Below are positions 1 through 5,496 of a stretch of 8,492 nucleotides of DNA, piece after piece. Numbering within the stretch: the stretch's first letter is position 1; each line of letters opens with the position of its first letter. Under the pieces are notes generated by a model. The model had not been told where the DNA came from. It ran no database searches and was given only the letters and a program-made list of their open reading frames with translations. The DNA comes from Candidatus Kuenenia stuttgartensis (GTDB taxonomy: Bacteria; Planctomycetota; Planctomycetia; Pirellulales; UBA1268), in assembly GCA_945876515.1 (NCBI GenBank), contig CAMCPF010000111.1, positions 1 through 8,492 on the forward strand, given 5' to 3'. Both the position numbers and the translations under genes were made by a program.

Positions 1-74
1 GGATCGAACCCGCACGGAGATCGCTCTCCACGGGATTTTAAGTCCCGTGCGTCTGCCAGTTTCGCCACTCGGCC
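1..74 (-). tRNA. tRNA-Leu (anticodon TAA), 3' end cut by window edge
   Basis: Read on the minus strand from base 74, the sequence gives a 7-nt acceptor strand GGCCGAG, then T8-G9 and a D arm containing CTGGCAGACGC. The anticodon stem ACGGGA/TCCCGT encloses the loop CTTAAAA, so the anticodon is TAA and reads UUA codons. A long variable arm follows (GGAGA-GCGA-TCTCC), as expected for a class II tRNA such as Leu. The T arm begins GCGGGTTCGATCC and runs off the window, so the 3' acceptor strand and any encoded CCA are not visible. A weak -10-like TAGGAT (minus strand, bases 90-85) lies only about 10 nt upstream with no convincing -35, so the promoter is uncertain. Confidence 0.95.
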
Positions 75-181
75 GCCGCTCCCGATCCTAGCCGGTTTCT
101 CCAGGCCGCGGACGCGCAGACTGCTAGACTTCCCGGCCCGGCCAACGCCGCCACGACCAACCCCCTGAAACGGCCCTCCCT

Positions 182-721
182 TTGAGCGACGATTTGAGCG
201 ACGATCCGCCGCCCGCCGCCCCCGAAGTCGGCGCGTTCGTGGTGCCACCGTCGGGCTTCGACGGGTTTCTTGGCACCCGGGCCTCGCTGGGTATGGACGT
301 CGTGCTCGTCGGCCTGCTGGCGACGCTGCCGGTGCTCGCCCTCAGCATCGCAGCCGTCAGGGCCCGCAAGTATGCGGTGCACAAGGCGCTCCAGCTCGTG
401 ATCGTGGCCGCGTTGCTGGCCGCGATCGTGGTCTTCGAAGTGGATATCCGCCTGTTCAGCGACTGGAAGCCGCGGGCGGCCACCAGCCCGTTCTGGCCGG
501 CGGGCGTGCTCTGGTCGCTCGCCATCCATCTCGTGTTCGCCGTCAGCACGCTCGTGCTCTGGACCTGGGTCGTGTGGGAGGCCCTGCGGCGGTTTCCCAG
601 CCCTCCGGTGCCGGGGAGCCATGGGCCGCGTCACCGCCGCATGGCCCGGCTGGCCGCCCTCGATCTCTTCGCCACCGCCGTGACGGGCGTGACCTTCTAC
701 TGGCTGGCCTTCGTCAGCTGA
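182..721 (+). CDS. DUF420 family integral membrane protein
   Basis: A 179-residue protein with about four hydrophobic helices, near residues 38-58, 68-88, 108-132 and 156-177. It fits DUF420, a small membrane family that includes Bacillus YozB/CtaM, which is needed for active haem-copper oxidase. Visible family features are H67 in the first cytoplasmic segment (KYAVHK), H116 in IHLVFA, H146 and H151 before the last helix (HRRMARL), and the ending VTGVTFYWLAF. The GFLGTRAS block at residues 28-35 resembles the N terminus of planctomycete members and argues that translation starts upstream of the ATG at base 293. The start is uncertain: TTG 182, TTG 194 and GTG 239 or 242 are in frame, none with a clear Shine-Dalgarno sequence. 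The 3' end overlaps the convergent tatC by 25 bp. A respiratory role is inferred from the family only. Confidence 0.82.
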   Translation: MSDDLSDDPPPAAPEVGAFVVPPSGFDGFLGTRASLGMDVVLVGLLATLPVLALSIAAVRARKYAVHKALQLVIVAALLAAIVVFEVDIRLFSDWKPRAATSPFWPAGVLWSLAIHLVFAVSTLVLWTWVVWEALRRFPSPPVPGSHGPRHRRMARLAALDLFATAVTGVTFYWLAFVS

Positions 722-1734
722 CGACCGCTTTCGGCTGCGGCATCACGGCCGGCCGACCAGCGGCAGACCGCCACGCCCCCGAAGTAGAGCAGGCAGAGCG
801 GGGCCGCCAGAAACATCATGCTGTAGGGGTCTGCGGGCGTGAGGAGCGCGGAGACGACGCAGATCACGAGCACGGCCATCCGCCACTGCGCGGCGTAGGC
901 GGCGGCGTCGAAGATCCCGATCTTGGAAAGGAACAGCATCACCAGCGGCAGCTGGAAGCCGAGTCCGAAGCCGACCGGCAGCACGAGCACGAAGCTCATC
1001 CACTCGCTGATTCGCGGATCGGGATCGAGGCCGAGGCTTTCATTGAACTGCAGCAGGTAATCCAGCACGTAGTACAAGACCGGATAGAAGGCGATGACGA
1101 CGCCCGCCAGAAACAGCCCCAGGCTGACCGGCAGGAACACGTGTACCAGCCGCTTTTCGTGTGGGTAGAGCCCGGCCGCCACGAACATCCAGAGCTGCCA
1201 GAAGATCCAGGGACTCGCGAGCACGATCCCCACCAGCAGCGCGGCCTTGATGTAGATCCCGAAGGCCTCCTGGGCGCTGAGCGTGGTGATGCTCACGCGG
1301 GCGTCGCGGGCAAGCGGCTGCCAGAGCAGGATCGGGACGAGCTGGTCGGCGGGGAACTGGCCGGCGGCGGGTGCCGTCGGCCCGGCTGGCGGGGCGAGGC
1401 CGGTGGGGAGCCGATCCGCGTGCACTTCCCGGAGTTCGAAAGTGAGGCCGCGGTTCTCGATCGCGTCGCGGATCTCGGCCTCGGAGTAGGGCAGGGGCGT
1501 GCCCGTCCAGGTGCGGGCCGTGTCGAGGGCCCGCTCCGAGTAGTAGTCGCCGAGGGCCCGCTTGAGCGGCGCCTCGATGAGCTTCACGACCGGCTTGGCG
1601 AGCGCCAGGCCGAGCAGCACGCCGATGAACAGCCCCGCCGAGGCTCGCACGAGGCACCCGCGGAGCTCCTCCAGGTGCTCGCCGAAGGTCATCGTCGAGC
1701 TTTGGAAGAGGTCGTCTTCGACGGCGGCGGGCAT
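697..1734 (-). CDS. tatC: Sec-independent (twin-arginine) protein translocase subunit TatC
   Basis: This is the polytopic receptor of the Tat pathway, which binds twin-arginine signal peptides and with TatA/B exports folded proteins across the inner membrane. The 345-residue protein carries the N-terminal HLEELR motif (residues 20-25), a first helix at about 28-48, and the block SPWIFWQLWMF...LYPHEKR (174-195). E193 in that block matches the signal-binding Glu103 of E. coli. FQLPLV follows at 260-265 and LTPADP at 298-303, where D302 matches the conserved Asp of the last loop. Two features are unusual. The region between helices 1 and 2 is about 100 residues (roughly 50-155, Pro/Ala-rich in the middle), about twice the E. 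coli length. Also, Gln261 stands where E. coli has Glu170. The ATG start is preceded by a weak AGGA. The gene probably lies downstream of apgM; no tatA or tatB is in the window. Confidence 0.95.
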   Translation of the reverse strand: MPAAVEDDLFQSSTMTFGEHLEELRGCLVRASAGLFIGVLLGLALAKPVVKLIEAPLKRALGDYYSERALDTARTWTGTPLPYSEAEIRDAIENRGLTFELREVHADRLPTGLAPPAGPTAPAAGQFPADQLVPILLWQPLARDARVSITTLSAQEAFGIYIKAALLVGIVLASPWIFWQLWMFVAAGLYPHEKRLVHVFLPVSLGLFLAGVVIAFYPVLYYVLDYLLQFNESLGLDPDPRISEWMSFVLVLPVGFGLGFQLPLVMLFLSKIGIFDAAAYAAQWRMAVLVICVVSALLTPADPYSMMFLAAPLCLLYFGGVAVCRWSAGRDAAAESGRQLTKASQ

Positions 1735-1781
1735 GGGTGTGTCCTGGCGGGGCGGCGTGGCCGGATCGTGGCCAGCCGCCC
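1735..1781 (-). terminator. Strong GC-rich hairpin between apgM and tatC (terminator, attenuator or leader structure)
   Basis: Bases 1750-1756 (GGGCGGC) pair with 1775-1781 (GCCGCCC), and 1758-1762 (TGGCC) pair with 1770-1774 (GGCCA). This gives a 12-bp stem with one bulged base (1757) and a 7-nt loop (1763-1769). On the minus strand it lies 45 nt past the apgM stop and ends 15 nt before the tatC ATG. No T-run follows, so it is not a textbook intrinsic terminator. It could terminate or attenuate apgM readthrough, stabilise an mRNA end, or structure the tatC leader; the weak AGGA (about 1737-1740) lies just beyond the stem. The hairpin is seen directly; its role is inferred. Confidence 0.5.
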
Positions 1782-1825
1782 TACGACTCTACTTCACCGA
1801 CGCCATCGTGCGCGCGACGGCCGCC

Positions 1826-3031
1826 TCACGCCCCGTACTTCCCCAGTCGCTGAGCGTGGGCCAGCGCCAGCAGCATCAGGTGCTTGGCGGGGAAGATTCC
1901 GAAGCCGCCCCGCAGGCAGTCCCGCTCGGAGAAGGTCGCGAGGCCGTCGGGCCGACAGGTCTTGGCCACCAGCAGCGTGGGCACCGGGTGCCAGGAGTGG
2001 CTTTGCAGCAGGCTCGGCGTCGAGTGGTCGCCGGTCACGATCAGCACGTCGGGCTTCAGGGCCTCGATTCGCGGGATCGCCGCGTCGAGTTCCTCGATCC
2101 GCTTCACCTTCTGCTCGAACGCACCGTCTTCGCCGGTCGAATCGGTGTACTTGAAGTGGAGAAAGAAGAAGTCGTAGTCGTTCCAGCAATCCGCCAGCAC
2201 GTCGAGCTGCTCCGCGAGCGACTTGGCCTCGCCCACGAGCGTCATGCCGGCCAGCCGGGCCAACCCCTTGTACATCGGATAGACGGCGATCGCCGCCGCC
2301 CTCAGGCCGTAGAGGTCCTCGTAGGAGGGCAGGGCGGGGCGGCTTGCGAAGCCCCGGAGCACCATCCCGTTGGCCTTCGGCTCGTCGGCCAGGATCGCCC
2401 GCGCCTGCTTCACGAACTCGGCGGCCACCTGGGCCGTCTTCGCCGCCGCGGCGTCGAGCGGCTGCGGGTCGAGCGGCTGCACGCCGGTGGCCTGCGGGTC
2501 GGTGTCGGCGACGGCGCCCGAGAGGCCCGGGCCCCGCCAGACCACGACGAACCGGTGCTCCTTCACTGGCCGCACGAAGGTCTCCACGCCGGGGATCTTC
2601 ACTGCCTGGAGCCGCTCCACCACCGCGAAGCTCTCCTCCGAGGGAATCCGCCCGGCGCGGCGGTCGCTGATCTTTCCGGCGACGTCGAGCGTGCAGAAGT
2701 TGCCTCGCGCCGCCACGTCGTCGGGGCCGAGCTCGAAGCCGATGCCGGTCGCCTCGAGCGCCCCCCGGCCGATTTTGAACTCGAGCGGGTCGTAGCCAAA
2801 GAGCCCCAGGTGCCCGGGCCCCGAGCCGGGCGTGATCCCCGGCAGCACCGGCACGCTCGATCCGCTCGTGCCCCGGGCCGCGAGCCGGTCGAGGTTGGGC
2901 GTGGCGGCCGATTCCAGCTCGGTCTTTCCCCCCGGCTCCAGCGGCAAGCCGCCCAGGCCGTCGGCCACGAGCATCACGATCTTGGAGGCGTTCTTCTCAG
3001 CCAGTTCGCGGACCAGGTCGTGTTCGATCAC
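1826..3031 (-). CDS. apgM: Archaeal-type 2,3-bisphosphoglycerate-independent phosphoglycerate mutase
   Basis: It interconverts 3- and 2-phosphoglycerate in cytoplasmic glycolysis and gluconeogenesis without 2,3-bisphosphoglycerate. It belongs to the alkaline phosphatase superfamily. The 401-residue protein has the usual length of the archaeal-type (aPGAM) branch rather than the roughly 510 residues of bacterial GpmI. Visible landmarks are the metal-binding Asp in VADGLGG (D24), TPNLDRLA (44-51), and PGSGPGHLGLFGYDP (68-82) with the likely phosphoserine nucleophile S70. Further on are LHFKYTDSTGEDG (291-303; H292, D297), TGDHSTP (333-339; D335, H336), and SHSWHPVP with H345/H348. The start is GTG at 3031; GAGGAG on the minus strand (3047-3042) sits 10 nt upstream and supports it. 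It is divergent from a PGI-like gene across a region with a palindrome, and tatC follows after 91 bp. Confidence 0.93.
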   Translation of the reverse strand: MIEHDLVRELAEKNASKIVMLVADGLGGLPLEPGGKTELESAATPNLDRLAARGTSGSSVPVLPGITPGSGPGHLGLFGYDPLEFKIGRGALEATGIGFELGPDDVAARGNFCTLDVAGKISDRRAGRIPSEESFAVVERLQAVKIPGVETFVRPVKEHRFVVVWRGPGLSGAVADTDPQATGVQPLDPQPLDAAAAKTAQVAAEFVKQARAILADEPKANGMVLRGFASRPALPSYEDLYGLRAAAIAVYPMYKGLARLAGMTLVGEAKSLAEQLDVLADCWNDYDFFFLHFKYTDSTGEDGAFEQKVKRIEELDAAIPRIEALKPDVLIVTGDHSTPSLLQSHSWHPVPTLLVAKTCRPDGLATFSERDCLRGGFGIFPAKHLMLLALAHAQRLGKYGA

Positions 3032-3089
3032 GGCGGCGGTGCTCCTCGGGGGCGACTTGAGGCGGGATGGTGGCGGGGGAAATCACAGC

Positions 3090-3103
3090 GGGATGATCAT
3101 CCC
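3090..3103. promoter_or_regulatory. Perfect 14-bp palindrome in the apgM/PGI-like divergent region (candidate operator)
   Basis: GGGATGATCATCCC is a perfect inverted repeat with no spacer. It sits near the middle of the 156-bp gap between the divergent starts at 3031 (-) and 3188 (+). If the nearby -10-like TACGAT on the minus strand (3118-3113) is used, the palindrome begins about 9 nt downstream, roughly at the start of transcription, a classical repressor position. For the plus strand it would lie around the -35 of TATCGT (3112-3117). The symmetry is seen; binding by a dimeric regulator is inferred. Confidence 0.45.
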
Positions 3104-3118
3104 AGGGCAGGTATCGTA
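3104..3118. promoter_or_regulatory. Overlapping divergent -10-like hexamers
   Basis: Bases 3112-3117 read TATCGT on the plus strand, and 3118-3113 read TACGAT on the minus strand. Each matches four of six -10 consensus positions, and they share five base pairs. No good -35 hexamer lies 16-18 nt upstream of either, so this is a weak prediction. The position, in the only sizeable divergent gap of the window and beside a palindrome, is the main support. The rest of 3032-3187 shows only the SD-like GAGGAG of apgM. Confidence 0.25.
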
Positions 3119-3187
3119 GCGTCGGCCGCGATTCGCCGTGGCCCATGCCCGTGCTTCCCGTCTCCTCGCGTTTTCGGACCTCGGCCC

Positions 3188-4306
3188 ATGAGCGTGCTGC
3201 GTCCCCGTCCCCCCGAGGATCCGCTGGCCTACGACGGCGGCGGCTGGAGTCCCGGCCCGCTCGCCGACCGGCTGGCGGTGATCCGCGATCGGCTGGTGGC
3301 CGCACCCGGTGACCTCGGCCTGGCCCCCACCATGCTCGAGGAATACGACACCCGCCGCCCGCAGAGCCGGCTGTTCGCGATCCTGACGGCGGCCCGGCGG
3401 ATCCGCGAGGCCGTCGATCGGCTGGTGATCCTGGCGGGCGGCTCGATCGGTCCGGCGACGCGGCTCTTGGCGGCCTCGTGCTGCCATCCGTTTCGCGACC
3501 AGTTGCCCCGCGGCGAGCGGGGGGGCCGCCCGCGGCTCTCCTGGCTCGACGGCCTCGCTGGCAACGATGTGCTTCAGGGGCTCTGCGACGTGGTCGCGCC
3601 CCCGGGCGGTCCACGGGCCGACGACTTGCTCGACCGGTGGGCCATCATGCCGGTCGCGCTGCCCGACGACCCCCGGCAGAGGCAGGTCGAGGCGATCCTG
3701 CTCGAGCGGCTGTCCGCCACGGTTGGTGGCGAGCAGGCACGGCTCGCGGAACGCGTCGTGCCGATCGCAGCGGCCCCGGGTGATGCCGCCGGGCTCGCGG
3801 AGCGACTGGGCTGCCCGCTGCGGTTCACCGCGGAAGCGGAGCTCGGCTCGACCGTCGGCGTGTTCACCGCGGGTGGGCTCCTGCCGGCGGCGGTCGCGGG
3901 CATCGATGTGGTGCACCTGCTCAAGGGGGCCGCGGCGATGCTCCGCCGGTTCGCCGAGGCGCCGCTCGCCGAGAATCCGGCGGTGGTCGACGGGGCGATC
4001 GCCTCCGAGGCGGCCCGCTCCGGCCGGGCGGCCGGGCGGCTGTTCGTCGGCGCGGAAGCCTGGGTGGCGACGCTGGGCGATTGGCACGCGGCCGTGCGGC
4101 CGACCGCGCCGGGCGTGGCCACCCTGGTCACCAGGATCGGTTCGGGCGAGCCGCGGCGCGACCCGATCATCGACCCGCCGCCGGCGGAACCTGCCACGAT
4201 CGGCCTGCCGCGGGTGGACGAGCATGCGATCGGGCAGCTGCTGCAGCTCCTGATCCTCTCGGCCGCGGTGGAGCGGGAGCTGCTGCGGTATAGTTCCGCC
4301 GCCTGA
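3188..4306 (+). CDS. Glucose-6-phosphate isomerase-like protein, probably a catalytically inactive paralogue
   Basis: The 372-residue protein aligns by eye with phosphoglucose isomerase (PGI, SIS fold), usually 430-550 residues. Shared blocks, in order, are RILTAAxRIRE-like (65-74), VDRLVILAGGSIGPA (76-90, the place of VVxGIGGSxxGA), CCHPFRDQLPRGERGGRPRL (98-117), AERVVPI (187-193), and GVFTAGGLLPAAVAGIDV (224-241, the place of SVLSxVGLLPAAxxGID). The C-terminal LPRVDEHAIGQLLQLL (340-355) also matches. Missing are the SKSGGT sugar-phosphate loop (AIMPVALP at 152-159 stands there), the ESxGK glutamate, the RDLHS histidine (317-325 looks deleted), and the final NPxxQPGVExxK lysine segment; the protein stops after ERELLRYSSAA. 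PGI normally converts glucose-6-P to fructose-6-P; here activity is doubtful. The frame is intact with GC-rich third positions. The ATG at 3188 has no clear SD. A UPF0173 gene follows after 33 bp. Confidence 0.72.
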   Translation: MSVLRPRPPEDPLAYDGGGWSPGPLADRLAVIRDRLVAAPGDLGLAPTMLEEYDTRRPQSRLFAILTAARRIREAVDRLVILAGGSIGPATRLLAASCCHPFRDQLPRGERGGRPRLSWLDGLAGNDVLQGLCDVVAPPGGPRADDLLDRWAIMPVALPDDPRQRQVEAILLERLSATVGGEQARLAERVVPIAAAPGDAAGLAERLGCPLRFTAEAELGSTVGVFTAGGLLPAAVAGIDVVHLLKGAAAMLRRFAEAPLAENPAVVDGAIASEAARSGRAAGRLFVGAEAWVATLGDWHAAVRPTAPGVATLVTRIGSGEPRRDPIIDPPPAEPATIGLPRVDEHAIGQLLQLLILSAAVERELLRYSSAA

Positions 4307-4326
4307 ACCGTCCTCGAATCCCCAGC

Positions 4327-4331
4327 GGAGG
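4327..4331 (+). promoter_or_regulatory. Shine-Dalgarno GGAGG of the UPF0173 gene
   Basis: GGAGG lies 8 nt before the ATG at 4340. It is a canonical site and fixes this start. It is one of the few clear ribosome sites in the window. The 33-bp gap after the PGI-like stop suggests the two genes are co-transcribed. Confidence 0.75.
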
Positions 4332-4339
4332 TTTTCCTG

Positions 4340-5038
4340 ATGCCCGTCACGCTCACCTGGACCGGCCACGCGACGTTTCTCATCGACACGGGCGCAGGCA
4401 CCATCCTCGTCGACCCCTTCTTCGACGAGTGCCCGACCGCGAGCCTGAAGGCTGCCGACGTCACCTGCGACCTGATCCTGCTGACCCACGGCCACTTCGA
4501 CCACGTGGCCGACGCCGCGGCCATCGCCAAGCGGACCGGGGCGAAGGTCTGCTGCGGCTTCGAGATCGCCAACTGGCTGGGCGCGCAGGGCGTGGCCAAT
4601 CTTCAGCCCATGAACCACGGCGGCACGGTCGCCGTGCCCGGCGGCACCGCGACGATGGAAATCGCCTTCCACTCGTCGAGCCTCCCCGACGGCAGCTACG
4701 GCGGCAACCCGGCCGGCTGGCTGCTCGACATCGGCGGCAAGCGGATCTACCTCGCGGGCGACACGGGCGTGTTCTCCGACATGGCCCGCATCGGCCGGCC
4801 CCGCGGCGGCCGCGGCCTCGATTTGGCCGTCCTCCCGATCGGCGACCTGTTCACGATGGGGCCGGCCAACTCGCTCGAAGCGATCGAGCTGTTGCAGCCC
4901 AAGGCCGTCTTGCCCTGCCACTACGACACCTGGCCGCCGATCGCCCAAGACGCCGCCGCCTGGGCCGCGCGCGTCAAGCAGGCGAAGCTCGCCGAGCCCC
5001 ACGTCCTGAAGCCGGGCGGGAAGCTCACGCTCGAGTAG
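4340..5038 (+). CDS. UPF0173 family metal-dependent hydrolase (metallo-beta-lactamase fold)
   Basis: The 232-residue protein is full length for UPF0173 (YtkL-like), a branch of the metallo-beta-lactamase superfamily with a dinuclear metal site and mostly unknown substrates. It opens with TWTGHATFLI (6-15) and ILVDPFF (22-28). Metal ligands are visible in order: THGHFDH (49-55; H50, H52, D54, H55), H111 in AFHSSS, D141 in LAGDTG (139-143), and H194 in PCHYDTWPPI. The family-specific blocks LPIGDLFTMGP (165-175) and A...LLQPKAVLPCHYDTWP are present. No signal peptide is seen, so it should be cytoplasmic. The start is fixed by GGAGG 8 nt upstream. It probably forms an operon with the preceding PGI-like gene, though a shared metabolic role is only a guess. 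A small hairpin begins at its stop codon. Confidence 0.92.
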   Translation: MPVTLTWTGHATFLIDTGAGTILVDPFFDECPTASLKAADVTCDLILLTHGHFDHVADAAAIAKRTGAKVCCGFEIANWLGAQGVANLQPMNHGGTVAVPGGTATMEIAFHSSSLPDGSYGGNPAGWLLDIGGKRIYLAGDTGVFSDMARIGRPRGGRGLDLAVLPIGDLFTMGPANSLEAIELLQPKAVLPCHYDTWPPIAQDAAAWAARVKQAKLAEPHVLKPGGKLTLE

Positions 5039-5053
5039 CGTCGTCGCCGACGC
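5038..5053 (+). terminator. Small GC-rich hairpin at the end of the UPF0173 gene
   Basis: GCGTCG (5038-5043) pairs with CGACGC (5048-5053) around the loop TCGC, giving a 6-bp perfect stem that starts on the last base of the stop codon. No T-tract follows. It may protect the mRNA 3' end or help termination; a role is not proven. Confidence 0.3.
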
Positions 5054-5078
5054 GACCCCTTCGCCCCGGCCTGATCGT

Positions 5079-5134
5079 TGGGCTACGAGGCCCACGACGA
5101 ATGCGGATCGCGGCCAGGTTGAGCCAGCGACCTG
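5079..5134. terminator. Two weak inverted repeats in the convergent UPF0173/Rieske gap
   Basis: TGGGC (5079-5083) pairs with GCCCA (5090-5094) over a 6-nt loop, with further CGT/ACG pairing outside a bulge. CAGGT (5115-5119) pairs with ACCTG (5130-5134) over 10 nt, directly past the Rieske stop on the minus strand. Neither is followed by a T-run. The 98-bp gap (5039-5136) between convergent genes must hold both transcription ends, so bidirectional termination here is plausible but unproven. No ORF or RNA gene is seen in it. Confidence 0.28.
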
Positions 5135-5136
5135 TG

Positions 5137-5472
5137 CTAGGCCACCGCGACTTCGATCGTGCCGTCCACGACCCGCACGGGGAAGACGGCTACCTTGAGC
5201 TTCTCGTTGTCGCACCAGGCGCCGTCGCAGGTGCGAAACCGCCAGGCGTGCCAGGGGCAGGTCACCACGCCGTCCACGAGGGGGCCCGAGCCGAGCGAGG
5301 CGCCCATGTGTGGGCAGAGGTCGTCCAGCGCGTGGTAGCCGGCGCCGTCGAAGAACACGGCCACGAGCCGGCCGGCCACCTCGTAGGTGCGGCCCTCGCC
5401 GGCCGGGATCTCGCCCACGCGGGCCACCGCCGTGTAGGGAAGGTCGTTGCTGCCGGGCTCGGCGTCACTCAT
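5137..5472 (-). CDS. Rieske [2Fe-2S] ferredoxin-like protein
   Basis: A 111-residue single-domain Rieske protein. The cluster ligands are C53-P-H55 (CPHMGASLGSG) and C72-PW-H75 (CPWHAWRF), the standard CxH...CxxH pair with a 16-residue spacing. The N-terminal strand YTAVARVGEIPAGEG and the final FPVRVVDGTIEVAV complete the small beta-fold. It resembles the soluble ferredoxins of Rieske oxygenase systems and the NirD-type small subunit of nitrite reductase. No oxygenase or nitrite reductase gene is adjacent, so its partner is unknown. No signal or anchor is seen, so it should be cytoplasmic. The ATG is at 5472. A GAAGG lies just one base before the start, too close for normal use. The open frame continues upstream on the minus strand but only as antisense of the HAD gene. 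Its start is 24 bp from the divergent HAD start. Confidence 0.9.
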   Translation of the reverse strand: MSDAEPGSNDLPYTAVARVGEIPAGEGRTYEVAGRLVAVFFDGAGYHALDDLCPHMGASLGSGPLVDGVVTCPWHAWRFRTCDGAWCDNEKLKVAVFPVRVVDGTIEVAVA

Positions 5473-5496
5473 GCCTTCAGGTGTACCATACGCGGC
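5473..5496. promoter_or_regulatory. 24-bp divergent intergenic region with overlapping -10-like hexamers
   Basis: Only 24 bp separate the Rieske ATG (minus) from the HAD ATG (plus). Bases 5484-5489 read TACCAT on the plus strand and 5490-5485 read TATGGT on the minus strand, each matching four of six -10 positions. No good -35 is seen for either, and any -35 would lie inside the opposite gene. If both are used, transcripts would start at or a few bases before the start codons, giving nearly leaderless mRNAs. This fits the absence of a normally spaced SD on both sides. Confidence 0.3.

Noticed and set aside
1..181. Possible integration site at the tRNA-Leu gene
   Set aside because: tRNA-Leu genes are common attachment sites, but no integrase, duplicated tRNA 3' end or foreign-looking gene is visible, and the tRNA 3' end lies outside the window.
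574..2154. A 526-codon plus-strand open frame opposite tatC and apgM
   Set aside because: The translation is rich in Glu, His, Arg and Gly and has no motif. The DNA is already explained by tatC and apgM on the other strand.
1562..3187. Upstream extension of the PGI-like frame through the apgM region, to a total of 914 codons
   Set aside because: The extension is antisense to apgM, and PGI-like similarity begins only after the ATG at 3188.
3188..4306. Treating the PGI-like gene as a pseudogene
   Set aside because: There is no internal stop or frameshift, codon use looks like that of the neighbouring genes, and several blocks are well kept. A maintained pseudoenzyme fits better, though recent loss of function cannot be excluded.
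3083..5215. A 710-codon open frame on the minus strand across the PGI-like and UPF0173 genes
   Set aside because: It is antisense to two genes with recognisable families. The product is Arg/Gly/Pro-rich and low in complexity with no domain, as expected for a shadow frame in very GC-rich DNA.
5137..5472. Naming the Rieske protein as nitrite reductase small subunit NirD
   Set aside because: The domain is similar, but no nitrite reductase large subunit is adjacent, and the short single-domain form fits several ferredoxin roles.
4429..5496. Upstream extension of the HAD frame through the UPF0173 and Rieske genes
   Set aside because: It is out of frame with UPF0173 and antisense to the Rieske gene, and the protein is Arg-rich and featureless. 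The HAD fold starts directly after the ATG at 5497.
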